Origin: Sphingobacterium sp. UBA6711
Lineage (GTDB): Bacteria > Bacteroidota > Bacteroidia > Sphingobacteriales > Sphingobacteriaceae
Direction of reading: 5' to 3'
Assembly: GCA_002454415.1 (NCBI GenBank)
Contig: DKIT01000095.1
Coordinates: forward strand, 54,107 to 59,387
Length of the DNA: 5,281 nt
The position numbers and the translations under genes were made by a program. The notes under the pieces were generated by a model. It did no database searches. It was not told where the DNA came from and was given only the letters and a program-made list of their open reading frames with translations. Below, one piece after another: positions 1 to 5,281 of the stretch. The first letter of the stretch is position 1, and each line of letters starts with the position of its first letter.

Positions 1-1
1 A

Positions 2-1027
2 TCGGAACAACTCTATATCAGCCATGCAAAATCAGGTATGGCCCGGGAGTCATTCCGACGCTATTACAGCAAATTCAGGCTCCTTTTCGATAAATTATAT
101 AGGTACAAATCCTATCAGCCAGATAACACCATTACAAGACTTCACGAAAGTATCTGGCAGAGTATTCAACATTTTAAAGAACATATGAATCCACTGGAAG
201 AGCTCTCCTTATACGATCAGCAGCTATTCAAGGAGAGTAGTCTCAAAAAACTCGCTAAGCTATCTATGGATTTAAACACCAAGCAACTAGACGAGGAATA
301 TGTTTTAGAAATTCAATATGGACTGGACAGTTTATTTGACGAACATAAACTGCCCCGGTTGTTATTTTATCATTGTGAATGGCTTAACACCTTCCTTTCG
401 GCACTGGAAAACATCGCTCAGGATCAACGGGACAAGCACTATGCCAAGCGTTTTATTGAGCTATTGATCCGCTACAATTTTAATTATCTCGGCCTGCGCA
501 ACCGCTGGCATGAGCAGCTTGAACGGAAACTCGCCCCCCTTTCAAAATGGGATCAAATATCCTCGCTATTGCTGCTGGAAAAGGAGATCACACGCTACCG
601 CCCCCTCCCCATGAGCAATTATGATATTGATCAGCCCAATCTCAAGACGATGATGAATGAATATATTTGGGCTGAACTGGATTATCTTGAAAAAATCTCG
701 AAACTAGAATCACAGGAAAAAGATACGCGTCAGGAGCTCTCTGCTTCTTCCAATGGAATCCACATGACACTCACAGGAGAAGGAATCACCTGCCTGTTCC
801 ACTATTCCAGCAAAGTCGGTCTTTTTAAGGACAAGCATAAGAGTGACGCCGCAGTAGGGGTAGCGCAGCATATTGTCACCAATCGAGGTAACCATATTAC
901 CGCCAATCAGCTGGCTAAATTCAACAAATTTGAACATATATTCAGCCTTTATCTCGTCGAAGATAAGCTCAAAGAAATGCTTTATTTCATAAAAAAAGAC
1001 ATTGAAGAAGTTGAACTAAGAAAATAA
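2..1027 (+). CDS. Hypothetical protein, 5'-truncated by the window edge
   Basis: I do not recognise this protein. The frame has no stop back to the left edge, giving 341 visible residues; an ATG at 38 could start a 329-residue form, but nothing like a clear ribosome site precedes it, and the 12 codons upstream read plausibly as protein, so the true start is probably outside the window. The sequence is rich in Leu, Glu, Lys, Tyr and aromatic residues, with no signal peptide or membrane segment, so a soluble helical cytoplasmic protein is likely. Counting from the ATG at 38, a charged linker near residues 222-237 separates an N-terminal helical part from a compact C-terminal part (about 240-325) containing LTGEGITCLFHYSSKVGLF and a VTNRGNHITANQLAKFNKF stretch. 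The general layout faintly recalls RteC-type regulators of Bacteroides conjugative elements, but I see no convincing motif match. It ends in TAA, 310 bp before the next gene, so it is probably a separate transcription unit. Confidence 0.8.
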   Translation, partial: SEQLYISHAKSGMARESFRRYYSKFRLLFDKLYRYKSYQPDNTITRLHESIWQSIQHFKEHMNPLEELSLYDQQLFKESSLKKLAKLSMDLNTKQLDEEYVLEIQYGLDSLFDEHKLPRLLFYHCEWLNTFLSALENIAQDQRDKHYAKRFIELLIRYNFNYLGLRNRWHEQLERKLAPLSKWDQISSLLLLEKEITRYRPLPMSNYDIDQPNLKTMMNEYIWAELDYLEKISKLESQEKDTRQELSASSNGIHMTLTGEGITCLFHYSSKVGLFKDKHKSDAAVGVAQHIVTNRGNHITANQLAKFNKFEHIFSLYLVEDKLKEMLYFIKKDIEEVELRK

Positions 1028-1054
1028 TTTAAAATAAATACCCGCTCTATAACC

Positions 1055-1103
1055 CTAAAAATGGCGTTTTTAGAAGAACTTGGGGGATTCCAGCTTATCC
1101 CCC
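1055..1103 (+). terminator. Possible tandem-hairpin terminator after the first gene
   Basis: Two perfect 7-bp stems follow the stop codon by 27 and 54 bp. The first pairs CTAAAAA (1055-1061) with TTTTTAG (1067-1073) around a 5-base loop; its own 3' arm supplies a short T run. The second pairs GGGGGAT (1082-1088) with ATCCCCC (1097-1103) around an 8-base loop and is much more stable, but it is followed by a mixed TATTACACTTCCC rather than a run of T. Either could act as a terminator or 3'-end stabiliser; neither is a textbook intrinsic terminator. Confidence 0.4.
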
Positions 1104-1270
1104 TATTACACTTCCCTCCCTGATAACCTCCTAATGGCGAAAACCTTCCTTTAGGCCATCGTGAGTCCGATATACTCTCCATCTGTATCATTAGAAAAAA
1201 CAACTATCTCTTATCCCCTATTCTATTTTCGACAATCCCTCAAGGCATTTTAAATGCCGATTTCTTTGAA

Positions 1271-1290
1271 AATTCCTTCTAGAAAGAATT
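1271..1290. promoter_or_regulatory. 20-bp near-perfect palindrome upstream of the MauE-like gene
   Basis: AATTCCTTCTAGAAAGAATT pairs with its own complement at nine of ten positions; the only mismatch is 1276 with 1285. The centre is 57 bp before the ATG at 1338, where a promoter or an operator for a dimeric repressor would be expected. There is no loop, so a DNA site for a dimeric protein is a better reading than an RNA hairpin. The AT-rich composition makes chance symmetry possible, and no regulator gene is in view. Confidence 0.3.
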
Positions 1291-1337
1291 GAGCGATGTT
1301 GTTCTTCCTTTGCTTTCAGACTTACACAGTATAAACA

Positions 1338-1880
1338 ATGAAAGCGAAAAAGATTATATATCAGATTATCCTTATTACACTGATGGCTCTTTGGATCCCA
1401 ATCAGTCTAGATAAGTTTATCAACTACGATTTATTCAAGTCTGCAATGATACAGCAGCCTTTTAGTGATCAGCTGGGTAAGTACTTAGCCTATATCTTGC
1501 CAGCACTTGAGCTTGCAGTGGGATTACTTTTTATCCTACCAAAGACAAGGTTATGGGCATTTAGCTTGTCTTCGCTGTTGATGGTAGTCTTTGTTGCCTA
1601 CGTAAGCTTAGCTGTCCTAAAAGTATGGGGAAAAATTCCCTGCGGTTGCGGGCTGGTCTTCCATCAATTGGGCTGGGTAGCCCATCTCTGGCTGAATATC
1701 GGATTTTTACTCATTAGCCTGCTCGGCTTAGCGCTTGAGCTATATTTTCATAAAAATGAAACTCCTAAAAGTCGAATCGTAAAAAATAGTGCTAACAACG
1801 ATGTCAACGGTGGACAATCGGTCAATGAAACAAAGGTTCCAGTGAAACTGAAAACCAGTCCTAGGTTACAAAAAGAATAG
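1338..1880 (+). CDS. MauE/DoxX-like redox-associated inner-membrane protein
   Basis: This 180-residue protein has four predicted membrane helices at about residues 6-24, 48-67, 72-96 and 113-136. A Pro-Cys-Gly-Cys-Gly motif (Cys102 and Cys104) lies between helices 3 and 4, and a conserved-looking ILPALELAVGLL runs through helix 2. Four helices with a CGC motif before the last are the signature of the MauE/DoxX group. MauE is needed for maturation of methylamine dehydrogenase and is thought to handle disulfide or electron transfer across the membrane; Bacteroidota homologues lack that enzyme and their substrate is unknown. No methylamine genes are present here, so the name mauE is not assigned. 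A polar tail of about 44 residues (137-180), rich in Lys, Asn, Ser and Thr, follows helix 4 and is probably variable. The start is well fixed: an in-frame TAA lies at 1332-1334, just before the ATG. It is followed 166 bp later by a small exported Cys-pair protein, its likely partner. Confidence 0.82.
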   Translation: MKAKKIIYQIILITLMALWIPISLDKFINYDLFKSAMIQQPFSDQLGKYLAYILPALELAVGLLFILPKTRLWAFSLSSLLMVVFVAYVSLAVLKVWGKIPCGCGLVFHQLGWVAHLWLNIGFLLISLLGLALELYFHKNETPKSRIVKNSANNDVNGGQSVNETKVPVKLKTSPRLQKE

Positions 1881-1890
1881 TGTACCAGAT

Positions 1891-1972
1891 CAACAGCGGA
1901 ACTTGGATTCAAGGCTAATCCGGGTGAAGGGCGCGTCTGCCAAAAGACACTTATGGTATTCCAGCGCTGTTG
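1891..1972 (+). ncRNA. Candidate structured RNA in the MauE-like/small-protein spacer
   Basis: CAACAGCG (1891-1898) is perfectly complementary to CGCTGTTG (1965-1972), closing an 82-base segment. Inside lie two further short stems: GGATT (1905-1909) with AATCC (1917-1921) around a 7-base loop, and GTCT (1935-1938) with AGAC (1945-1948) around a 6-base loop. Together these would make a three-way junction. In an alternative pairing, GGAA (1898-1901) meets TTCC (1959-1962), lengthening the closing stem to 11 pairs with a 3-base bulge. The spacer is visibly more GC-rich than the A-rich leader that follows. It could be a processing or stability element, or a leader controlling the downstream small gene. 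It matches no riboswitch class that I recognise, and the stems are short enough to be chance. Confidence 0.3.
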
Positions 1973-2010
1973 TCGACGGCTACGTACAGAAAACCGACGC
2001 ATCGAAGGGA

Positions 2011-2046
2011 TAAAAAAGAAATTTAAAAAACTTAAAAATTAAAAAC
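2011..2046 (+). promoter_or_regulatory. A-rich translation leader of the small exported protein
   Basis: Thirty-three of these 36 bases are A or T, mostly A, and they run directly into the ATG at 2047. Bacteroidota commonly initiate translation without a Shine-Dalgarno sequence, using A-rich unstructured leaders, and such leaders often mark well-translated genes. The TAA at 2011-2013 is in frame with the downstream gene, and the ATG at 2047 is the first ATG after it, which fixes the start. The abrupt switch from the GC-richer spacer is striking. Confidence 0.5.
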
Positions 2047-2436
2047 ATGAAAAATTTAAATAGTTATGCAATGGCCATTATTGCTTTGGTAATTGCAGCA
2101 GGAAGTACAACATTAATGTCATTTAAAAAACTAGAAAAAAAGCAAACCGACGTGACGCTTTTCTTCGATGGTAACCCAGCGATAGAAAGCCAAGTGAAGG
2201 ACCCCAGCAATTGGGCAGAAGATAATCCGGGTTCGACTTGTTCTGGCACCCTAAAAGCATGTTCGATGGACGTAAATCCAACGGATTTACAAGGTGCGAC
2301 CGGAAGCAGAACACTAAATCCATCTCGAATTATTTTGGGCGCTTCCAATACCGGAACGACTTCGAATCCGACTTATGTACCCAATAAAGCAGGAGGGTCA
2401 AGCACTAACAGCATTGCACCACATAACCAAAATTAA
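2047..2436 (+). CDS. Small exported Cys-pair protein, DUF6520-like
   Basis: This 129-residue protein begins MKNLNSYAMAIIALVIAAGS: a short basic start and a hydrophobic core (about residues 7-24), so it is either secreted through Sec or anchored by one N-terminal helix. No lipobox cysteine is present. The rest is polar and contains only two cysteines, Cys65 and Cys72 (Cys-X6-Cys), shortly after a Trp at residue 56. The last 45 or so residues are low in hydrophobics and rich in Asn, Ser, Thr, Gly and Pro, and are probably disordered. Its size, N-terminal helix, central Cys pair and position after a MauE-like gene fit the DUF6520 group of Bacteroidota, whose function is unknown; this family assignment is from memory and not certain. 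The Cys pair could form a disulfide handled by the neighbouring membrane protein. The start is set by the in-frame stop at 2011-2013. A strong terminator hairpin starts 40 bp after the stop codon. Confidence 0.75.
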   Translation: MKNLNSYAMAIIALVIAAGSTTLMSFKKLEKKQTDVTLFFDGNPAIESQVKDPSNWAEDNPGSTCSGTLKACSMDVNPTDLQGATGSRTLNPSRIILGASNTGTTSNPTYVPNKAGGSSTNSIAPHNQN

Positions 2437-2475
2437 AATAAGAGCTCTTAAAACACACTATATCTGCTAATTTCA

Positions 2476-2519
2476 ATCCCCAAAGTTATATCATAAGTAC
2501 ATGGTATAACTTTGGGGAT
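2476..2519. terminator. Strong bidirectional terminator between convergent genes
   Basis: ATCCCCAAAGTTATA (2476-2490) is the perfect complement of TATAACTTTGGGGAT (2505-2519). Allowing one G-U pair (2491 with 2504), the stem continues with three more pairs to a total of 19, closed by the 6-base loop AAGTAC (2495-2500). It sits in the 115-bp gap between the stop of the small exported protein (2436) and the stop of the oppositely transcribed SusD-like gene (2552), the expected place for a shared terminator. Plus-strand transcripts continue into the T-rich ATTGTATTAATTATTG. On the minus strand the following sequence is less T-rich and the wobble becomes an A/C mismatch, so termination of the SusCD transcript may be weaker. 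Confidence 0.85.
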
Positions 2520-2551
2520 ATTGTATTAATTATTGTCTTATCCAAACACTG

Positions 2552-3898
2552 CTATTGCGGATTTTGCTGTATTCCTGTTCTTTCAACAATATCAGTCGGA
2601 ATAGGCAATGCATAACGGTTACTGTTTGGTTCAAGTTCTAGAACTCCTTCTGGTATCGATCTTCTCAAAACGATATTTCGTCCCTCTATATTTAAGCGTT
2701 TCACATCCATCCAGCGCAAGCCACGAAATAACAGCTCTTTTCGCCGCTCCTCCAGCACTTTATCCAGCGCCTCCTGTAGTCCGAGTCCAGTCAATTCAGT
2801 ATATTTTCCTGTTATATAACGATGGCGCATCAGTTCATTCAGATCGGCAAGTCCCTCTTTTACTCTTCCATTCCGCACATAAGATTCCGCTCTCATCAGC
2901 AGGATCTCTGCTGTTGTGATGCCTGTAAAGAAATCTGTAGCTCCTGCGTAGCTTCCTCTAAATTGATAATATCCATCGGCACCTTTGGCAAAGAAAAGTT
3001 TCAATCGCAGATCATCCTTATTGTACGATTTGAACACAACTGTATCTACCAAAGCATTATAATAATTCATTGCTGGAACGGTATTGCTCATCTGACTAAA
3101 AAAGATTGTTTCGGCGTTATACCGTGCTAAGGGAAACTGAACACTCGCATCCAATGTATTAAAATCCATTAGCTTACTTGAAATCATCCAGGCGGAATCG
3201 GCATAAACTTCAGATTTATCATAACGTCCCATCGACAGATATGTTCGAGCCAACAGCCCATATGCCGCAGCCTTAGAAGGGCGCAATGCGTGCTCTGATT
3301 GTTTCGGCAGCAAGGGTATCGATAATTCCAGATCATGGATAATGCTATTATAACACTCGGCTATAGACGAACGCGTAGACGGTTTATAAGGATCAGTATC
3401 CACACGAAGTACAATACCGGGATAAATATCCATTTTACTCTCTTCATATCCCTTGGCATAAGTCCATAAAATGTTCAGATACGCATAAGACCTATAAAAA
3501 TATGCGGCACCCGCCAGCTGGTCCCATGTTCGTTTATTAGCATCATTGCGTTCAATATTTTTTAGGTTATCAAGTACAATGTTACTATGATATACCGTTA
3601 GATAACTTGTTGCCCATTCATTGGGATAATTGTTATTAACGATACGCCACGTATATGTCTCTTTGGACCTAAAATCGATTGCCGAATAGGCTGGAGACGG
3701 CAAAAAATAATTATCCGCAGAAGCCTCTCCGAGCGGATTTGTATTGATATTCATCACATTCATATTATCCAGTATTCGCTGCATCGCCTCGAAATTATCA
3801 GGTGTAGCCAATCCACCATTCGACTTAACGTCTAGATAATCTTTGCAGGATATTAAAATGAAAAAAATCAACATATAGATTATTCTAAATCTCAACAT
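2552..3898 (-). CDS. SusD/RagB family nutrient-binding outer-membrane lipoprotein
   Basis: This 448-residue protein is a SusD homologue: a surface lipoprotein that caps the SusC barrel and captures the substrate, generally a glycan or, for RagB, peptides. The N-terminus is a lipoprotein signal with lipobox Leu-Ile-Ser-Cys, putting the lipidated cysteine at residue 18, followed by KDYLDVKSNG, typical of the mature start of SusD proteins. TPR-like helical segments are visible: GAAYFYRSYAYLNIL (130-144), RPSKAAAYGLLARTYL (206-221) and EILLMRAESYVRNGR (331-345). The family C-terminal signature is clear in VLEERRKELLFRGLRWMDVKRL (381-402, seen as EERRKELLFRG then RWMDVKR) and in the closing LPIPTDIVERTGIQQNPQ. 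The length is below the common 500-600 residues but both ends are present, so it is complete, with short binding loops. It starts 10 bp after the SusC-like stop, so the two are co-transcribed. The substrate cannot be told from sequence; no enzyme genes follow it, since the next gene is convergent. Confidence 0.95.
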   Translation of the reverse strand: MLRFRIIYMLIFFILISCKDYLDVKSNGGLATPDNFEAMQRILDNMNVMNINTNPLGEASADNYFLPSPAYSAIDFRSKETYTWRIVNNNYPNEWATSYLTVYHSNIVLDNLKNIERNDANKRTWDQLAGAAYFYRSYAYLNILWTYAKGYEESKMDIYPGIVLRVDTDPYKPSTRSSIAECYNSIIHDLELSIPLLPKQSEHALRPSKAAAYGLLARTYLSMGRYDKSEVYADSAWMISSKLMDFNTLDASVQFPLARYNAETIFFSQMSNTVPAMNYYNALVDTVVFKSYNKDDLRLKLFFAKGADGYYQFRGSYAGATDFFTGITTAEILLMRAESYVRNGRVKEGLADLNELMRHRYITGKYTELTGLGLQEALDKVLEERRKELLFRGLRWMDVKRLNIEGRNIVLRRSIPEGVLELEPNSNRYALPIPTDIVERTGIQQNPQ

Positions 3899-3908
3899 AA
3901 TAAAAAAA

Positions 3909-5281
3909 TTAAAATTTCACAGATGCGCCAAACGTAAACGTTACAGGTGGCTTAACTTTGTCCTGATACAAGGGGTCTATTTTTTCTTTATTGGAAGCCC
4001 AAAGTAATCCAAGGTTGGAAACATTTGAAAAACATTCCAATTTGACTTTTCCAATATTATCTCTGTACGACAGGCGCACATATTCCAGCCGGATATGATC
4101 AGCCCGAAGTATATTTTTTTCAGATAATTGATAGAAATTCTCCTCCAATTGATCAGCTGGATACTGTAGTACGGGTACAGTAGTATTTAATTCATCTCCC
4201 GGTTGTTTCCACCTCTTTTCGAAATCTGCATAGGCCTTACCGCTAGAAAACAGCTGGGTATAACTGGTTGTGTTTTTCATAAAATAGTAATCACCATAAA
4301 ACGAAGCGTTTACCGCTAGCATCCAATTCTTAAAAGAAAATTTGTTAATAATTGATCCGAAGACTTGAGGTTTAGACGATCCTTTAAAAACAATATTTCC
4401 ATTTTCACTGAGATCAATGGGCTGGTTTCTAATAGCCGTGTAGTCAGTACTTGGAGTCCCATTTAGATAACCTTGCGTATGTCCATCCGCATTCAGTCCT
4501 GCAGTCCTAAATCCCGCAATTCCATATAAAGGATAATCCGGAACAGGAGTTATCGACGTTCCTACATCCAGAAAGCTGCTCACGCTCATTTCATTGGCAG
4601 GATAATACTCTCGCGTTTTACTTTTATTCCATGCTGCATTGAATGTTGTCGACCATGAAAATTTTCCTCTAATGTTATCTGTTTCGATAATCAGATCCGT
4701 TCCCTGTCCGGCCATGCTCGCAACATTTTTGGTAATAAAAGACAGATAACCCCAAGTCGTATAATCGTAACCTGTCATGCCATAAAGGTCGGTTCCATGC
4801 TTTCGGTAATGATCGATAGAACCGCGGATGCGATCATTAAAAAATGAAAGGTCCAATCCCACATTAAAGGTTTTGATCTTTTCCCATCGCAGATAAGGAT
4901 CATTCAACTGCGATATTATCAATCCGCTATAAGGTGAATAATTAAACTGCATCGATGAAGCTACGGGCAGGGCCGTTTTTCGGAGGTCCACATTACCGCT
5001 AGATCCGTACGAAACGCGCAATTTTAAACGATCCGCTCCAACAAGTTTATTCCATTGTTCAGGTAAATAAACATAAGTACCCATAGACCAAAAAGGAGAC
5101 CATTTGTCATTGGCAGCCACACCGAAAACATTTGCGGCATCTCGTCTTACGCTAGCGGTTGCCCCCACCCTTTTATTATATTCTACATTCCAATTGCTGT
5201 ATACAGACACAAATCTATTTACTGTACTCAACAATTCAGGTTTACCGGGAATTATGCTCGTGCTATAATTAATCCCTATCG
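3909..5281 (-). CDS. SusC/RagA family TonB-dependent outer-membrane transporter, C-terminal part
   Basis: The minus-strand frame is open to the right window edge, so this is the 3' part of a larger gene: 456 residues are visible of a usual 1000 or so. The missing N-terminus should hold the signal peptide, carboxypeptidase-like domain, TonB box and plug. What is seen is beta-barrel: alternating aromatic strands, the family stretch around VSVYSNWNVEYNKRVGATAS and RRDAANVFG, then DRLKLRVSYGSSGNVDLR (visible residues about 83-100), the strand pair WEKIKTFNVGLDLSFFNDR with the following DHYRKHGTDLYG, and the terminal VTFTFGASVKF ending in Phe, the usual recognition signal for barrel insertion. A TTG at 5234 should not be taken as a start, because 15 further family-like codons (including GINYSTSIIPGKPE) precede it. 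It lies 10 bp upstream of the SusD partner, and the two should form one outer-membrane import complex. The promoter is outside the window. Confidence 0.95.
   Translation of the reverse strand, partial: IGINYSTSIIPGKPELLSTVNRFVSVYSNWNVEYNKRVGATASVRRDAANVFGVAANDKWSPFWSMGTYVYLPEQWNKLVGADRLKLRVSYGSSGNVDLRKTALPVASSMQFNYSPYSGLIISQLNDPYLRWEKIKTFNVGLDLSFFNDRIRGSIDHYRKHGTDLYGMTGYDYTTWGYLSFITKNVASMAGQGTDLIIETDNIRGKFSWSTTFNAAWNKSKTREYYPANEMSVSSFLDVGTSITPVPDYPLYGIAGFRTAGLNADGHTQGYLNGTPSTDYTAIRNQPIDLSENGNIVFKGSSKPQVFGSIINKFSFKNWMLAVNASFYGDYYFMKNTTSYTQLFSSGKAYADFEKRWKQPGDELNTTVPVLQYPADQLEENFYQLSEKNILRADHIRLEYVRLSYRDNIGKVKLECFSNVSNLGLLWASNKEKIDPLYQDKVKPPVTFTFGASVKF

Larger units (their letters stand above)
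1028..1337. other. Intergenic gap with several short inverted repeats, no gene
   Basis: This 310-bp gap lies between the unrecognised protein and the MauE-like gene. I see no coding potential with a credible start, and no tRNA or repeat array. It contains, from left to right, two 7-bp perfect hairpins (1055-1073 and 1082-1103), a weak ATGGC/GCCAT inverted repeat (1134-1138 with 1155-1159), a small palindrome GGCATTTTAAATGCC (1244-1258) and a 20-bp near-palindrome (1271-1290). The left part probably ends transcription of the upstream gene, and the right part should hold the promoter of the MauE-like gene. No good match to the Bacteroidota promoter (TTTG, then TAnnTTTG) was found; the nearest is TTCCTTTG at 1305-1312, which lacks a properly spaced upstream element. 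Confidence 0.6.

Noticed and set aside
710..937. 75-codon minus-strand open frame inside the first gene
   Set aside because: It lies wholly antisense to a longer, protein-like frame and shows no domain or credible start context.
982..1203. 73-codon minus-strand open frame covering the end of the first gene and part of the 310-bp gap
   Set aside because: Its peptide has no recognisable features, it crosses the two hairpins at 1055-1103, and it overlaps the 3' end of a real gene.
1244..1258. GGCATTTTAAATGCC small palindrome
   Set aside because: The arms are only 7 bp, AT-rich and almost without a loop; this level of symmetry is common by chance in such sequence.
1305..1312. TTCCTTTG as the -7 element of a Bacteroidota promoter for the MauE-like gene
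   Set aside because: It differs from TAnnTTTG at a key base, and no TTG or TTTG element lies at the right distance (about 19-21 bp) upstream.
1748..2002. 84-codon minus-strand open frame over the MauE-like tail and the spacer
   Set aside because: It is antisense to the MauE-like tail, has no family resemblance and an Arg-rich, shadow-like start.
2064..2348. Two minus-strand open frames (2064-2348 and 2123-2323) inside the small exported protein
   Set aside because: Both are antisense to the small gene, which has a proper leader, signal-like N-terminus and terminator.
2608..3130. Two plus-strand open frames (2608-2919 and 2822-3130) opposite the SusD gene
   Set aside because: They are antisense shadows of a clearly conserved SusD-like protein.
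5232..5234. TTG as a start codon for a 441-residue SusC protein
   Set aside because: The frame is open to the window edge with family-like residues upstream, and an isolated barrel fragment would lack signal peptide and plug; the gene is simply cut by the window.

Overview
The window looks like a chromosomal segment of a Bacteroidota bacterium, most likely a Sphingobacteriaceae member such as Sphingobacterium or Pedobacter. I infer this from the SusC/SusD outer-membrane pair, the A-rich untranslated leaders without clear Shine-Dalgarno sites, the moderate GC content, and a MauE-type membrane protein beside a tiny secreted protein, an arrangement I recall from that family. No database search was possible, so the genus is a guess.

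Layout: (1) Positions 2-1027 (+) hold the 3' part of an unrecognised, mostly helical, probably cytoplasmic protein whose frame is open to the left edge. (2) Positions 1028-1337 are a 310-bp gap with several short inverted repeats (a likely terminator zone) and a near-perfect 20-bp palindrome about 50 bp before the next gene. (3) Positions 1338-1880 (+) encode a four-helix MauE/DoxX-like redox membrane protein with a Pro-Cys-Gly-Cys-Gly motif. (4) Positions 1881-2046 form a GC-richer spacer with a possible three-way-junction RNA fold, followed by an A/T-only-like leader. (5) Positions 2047-2436 (+) encode a small exported protein with one Cys-X6-Cys pair, resembling DUF6520. (6) Positions 2476-2519 form a very strong hairpin that probably terminates transcription from both sides. 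(7) On the minus strand, positions 5281 to 3909 and 3898 to 2552 carry the C-terminal part of a SusC/RagA TonB-dependent transporter and a complete SusD/RagB lipoprotein, 10 bp apart.

Working model: the minus-strand pair forms an outer-membrane complex in which the SusD lipoprotein captures a nutrient, probably a glycan or peptide of unknown identity, and the SusC barrel imports it with TonB energy. The convergent plus-strand pair is a small redox module: the MauE-like protein could pass electrons through the membrane to act on the cysteine pair of the neighbouring exported protein. That partnership is an inference. The most interesting unexplained material is this two-gene module and the structured spacer between its genes.
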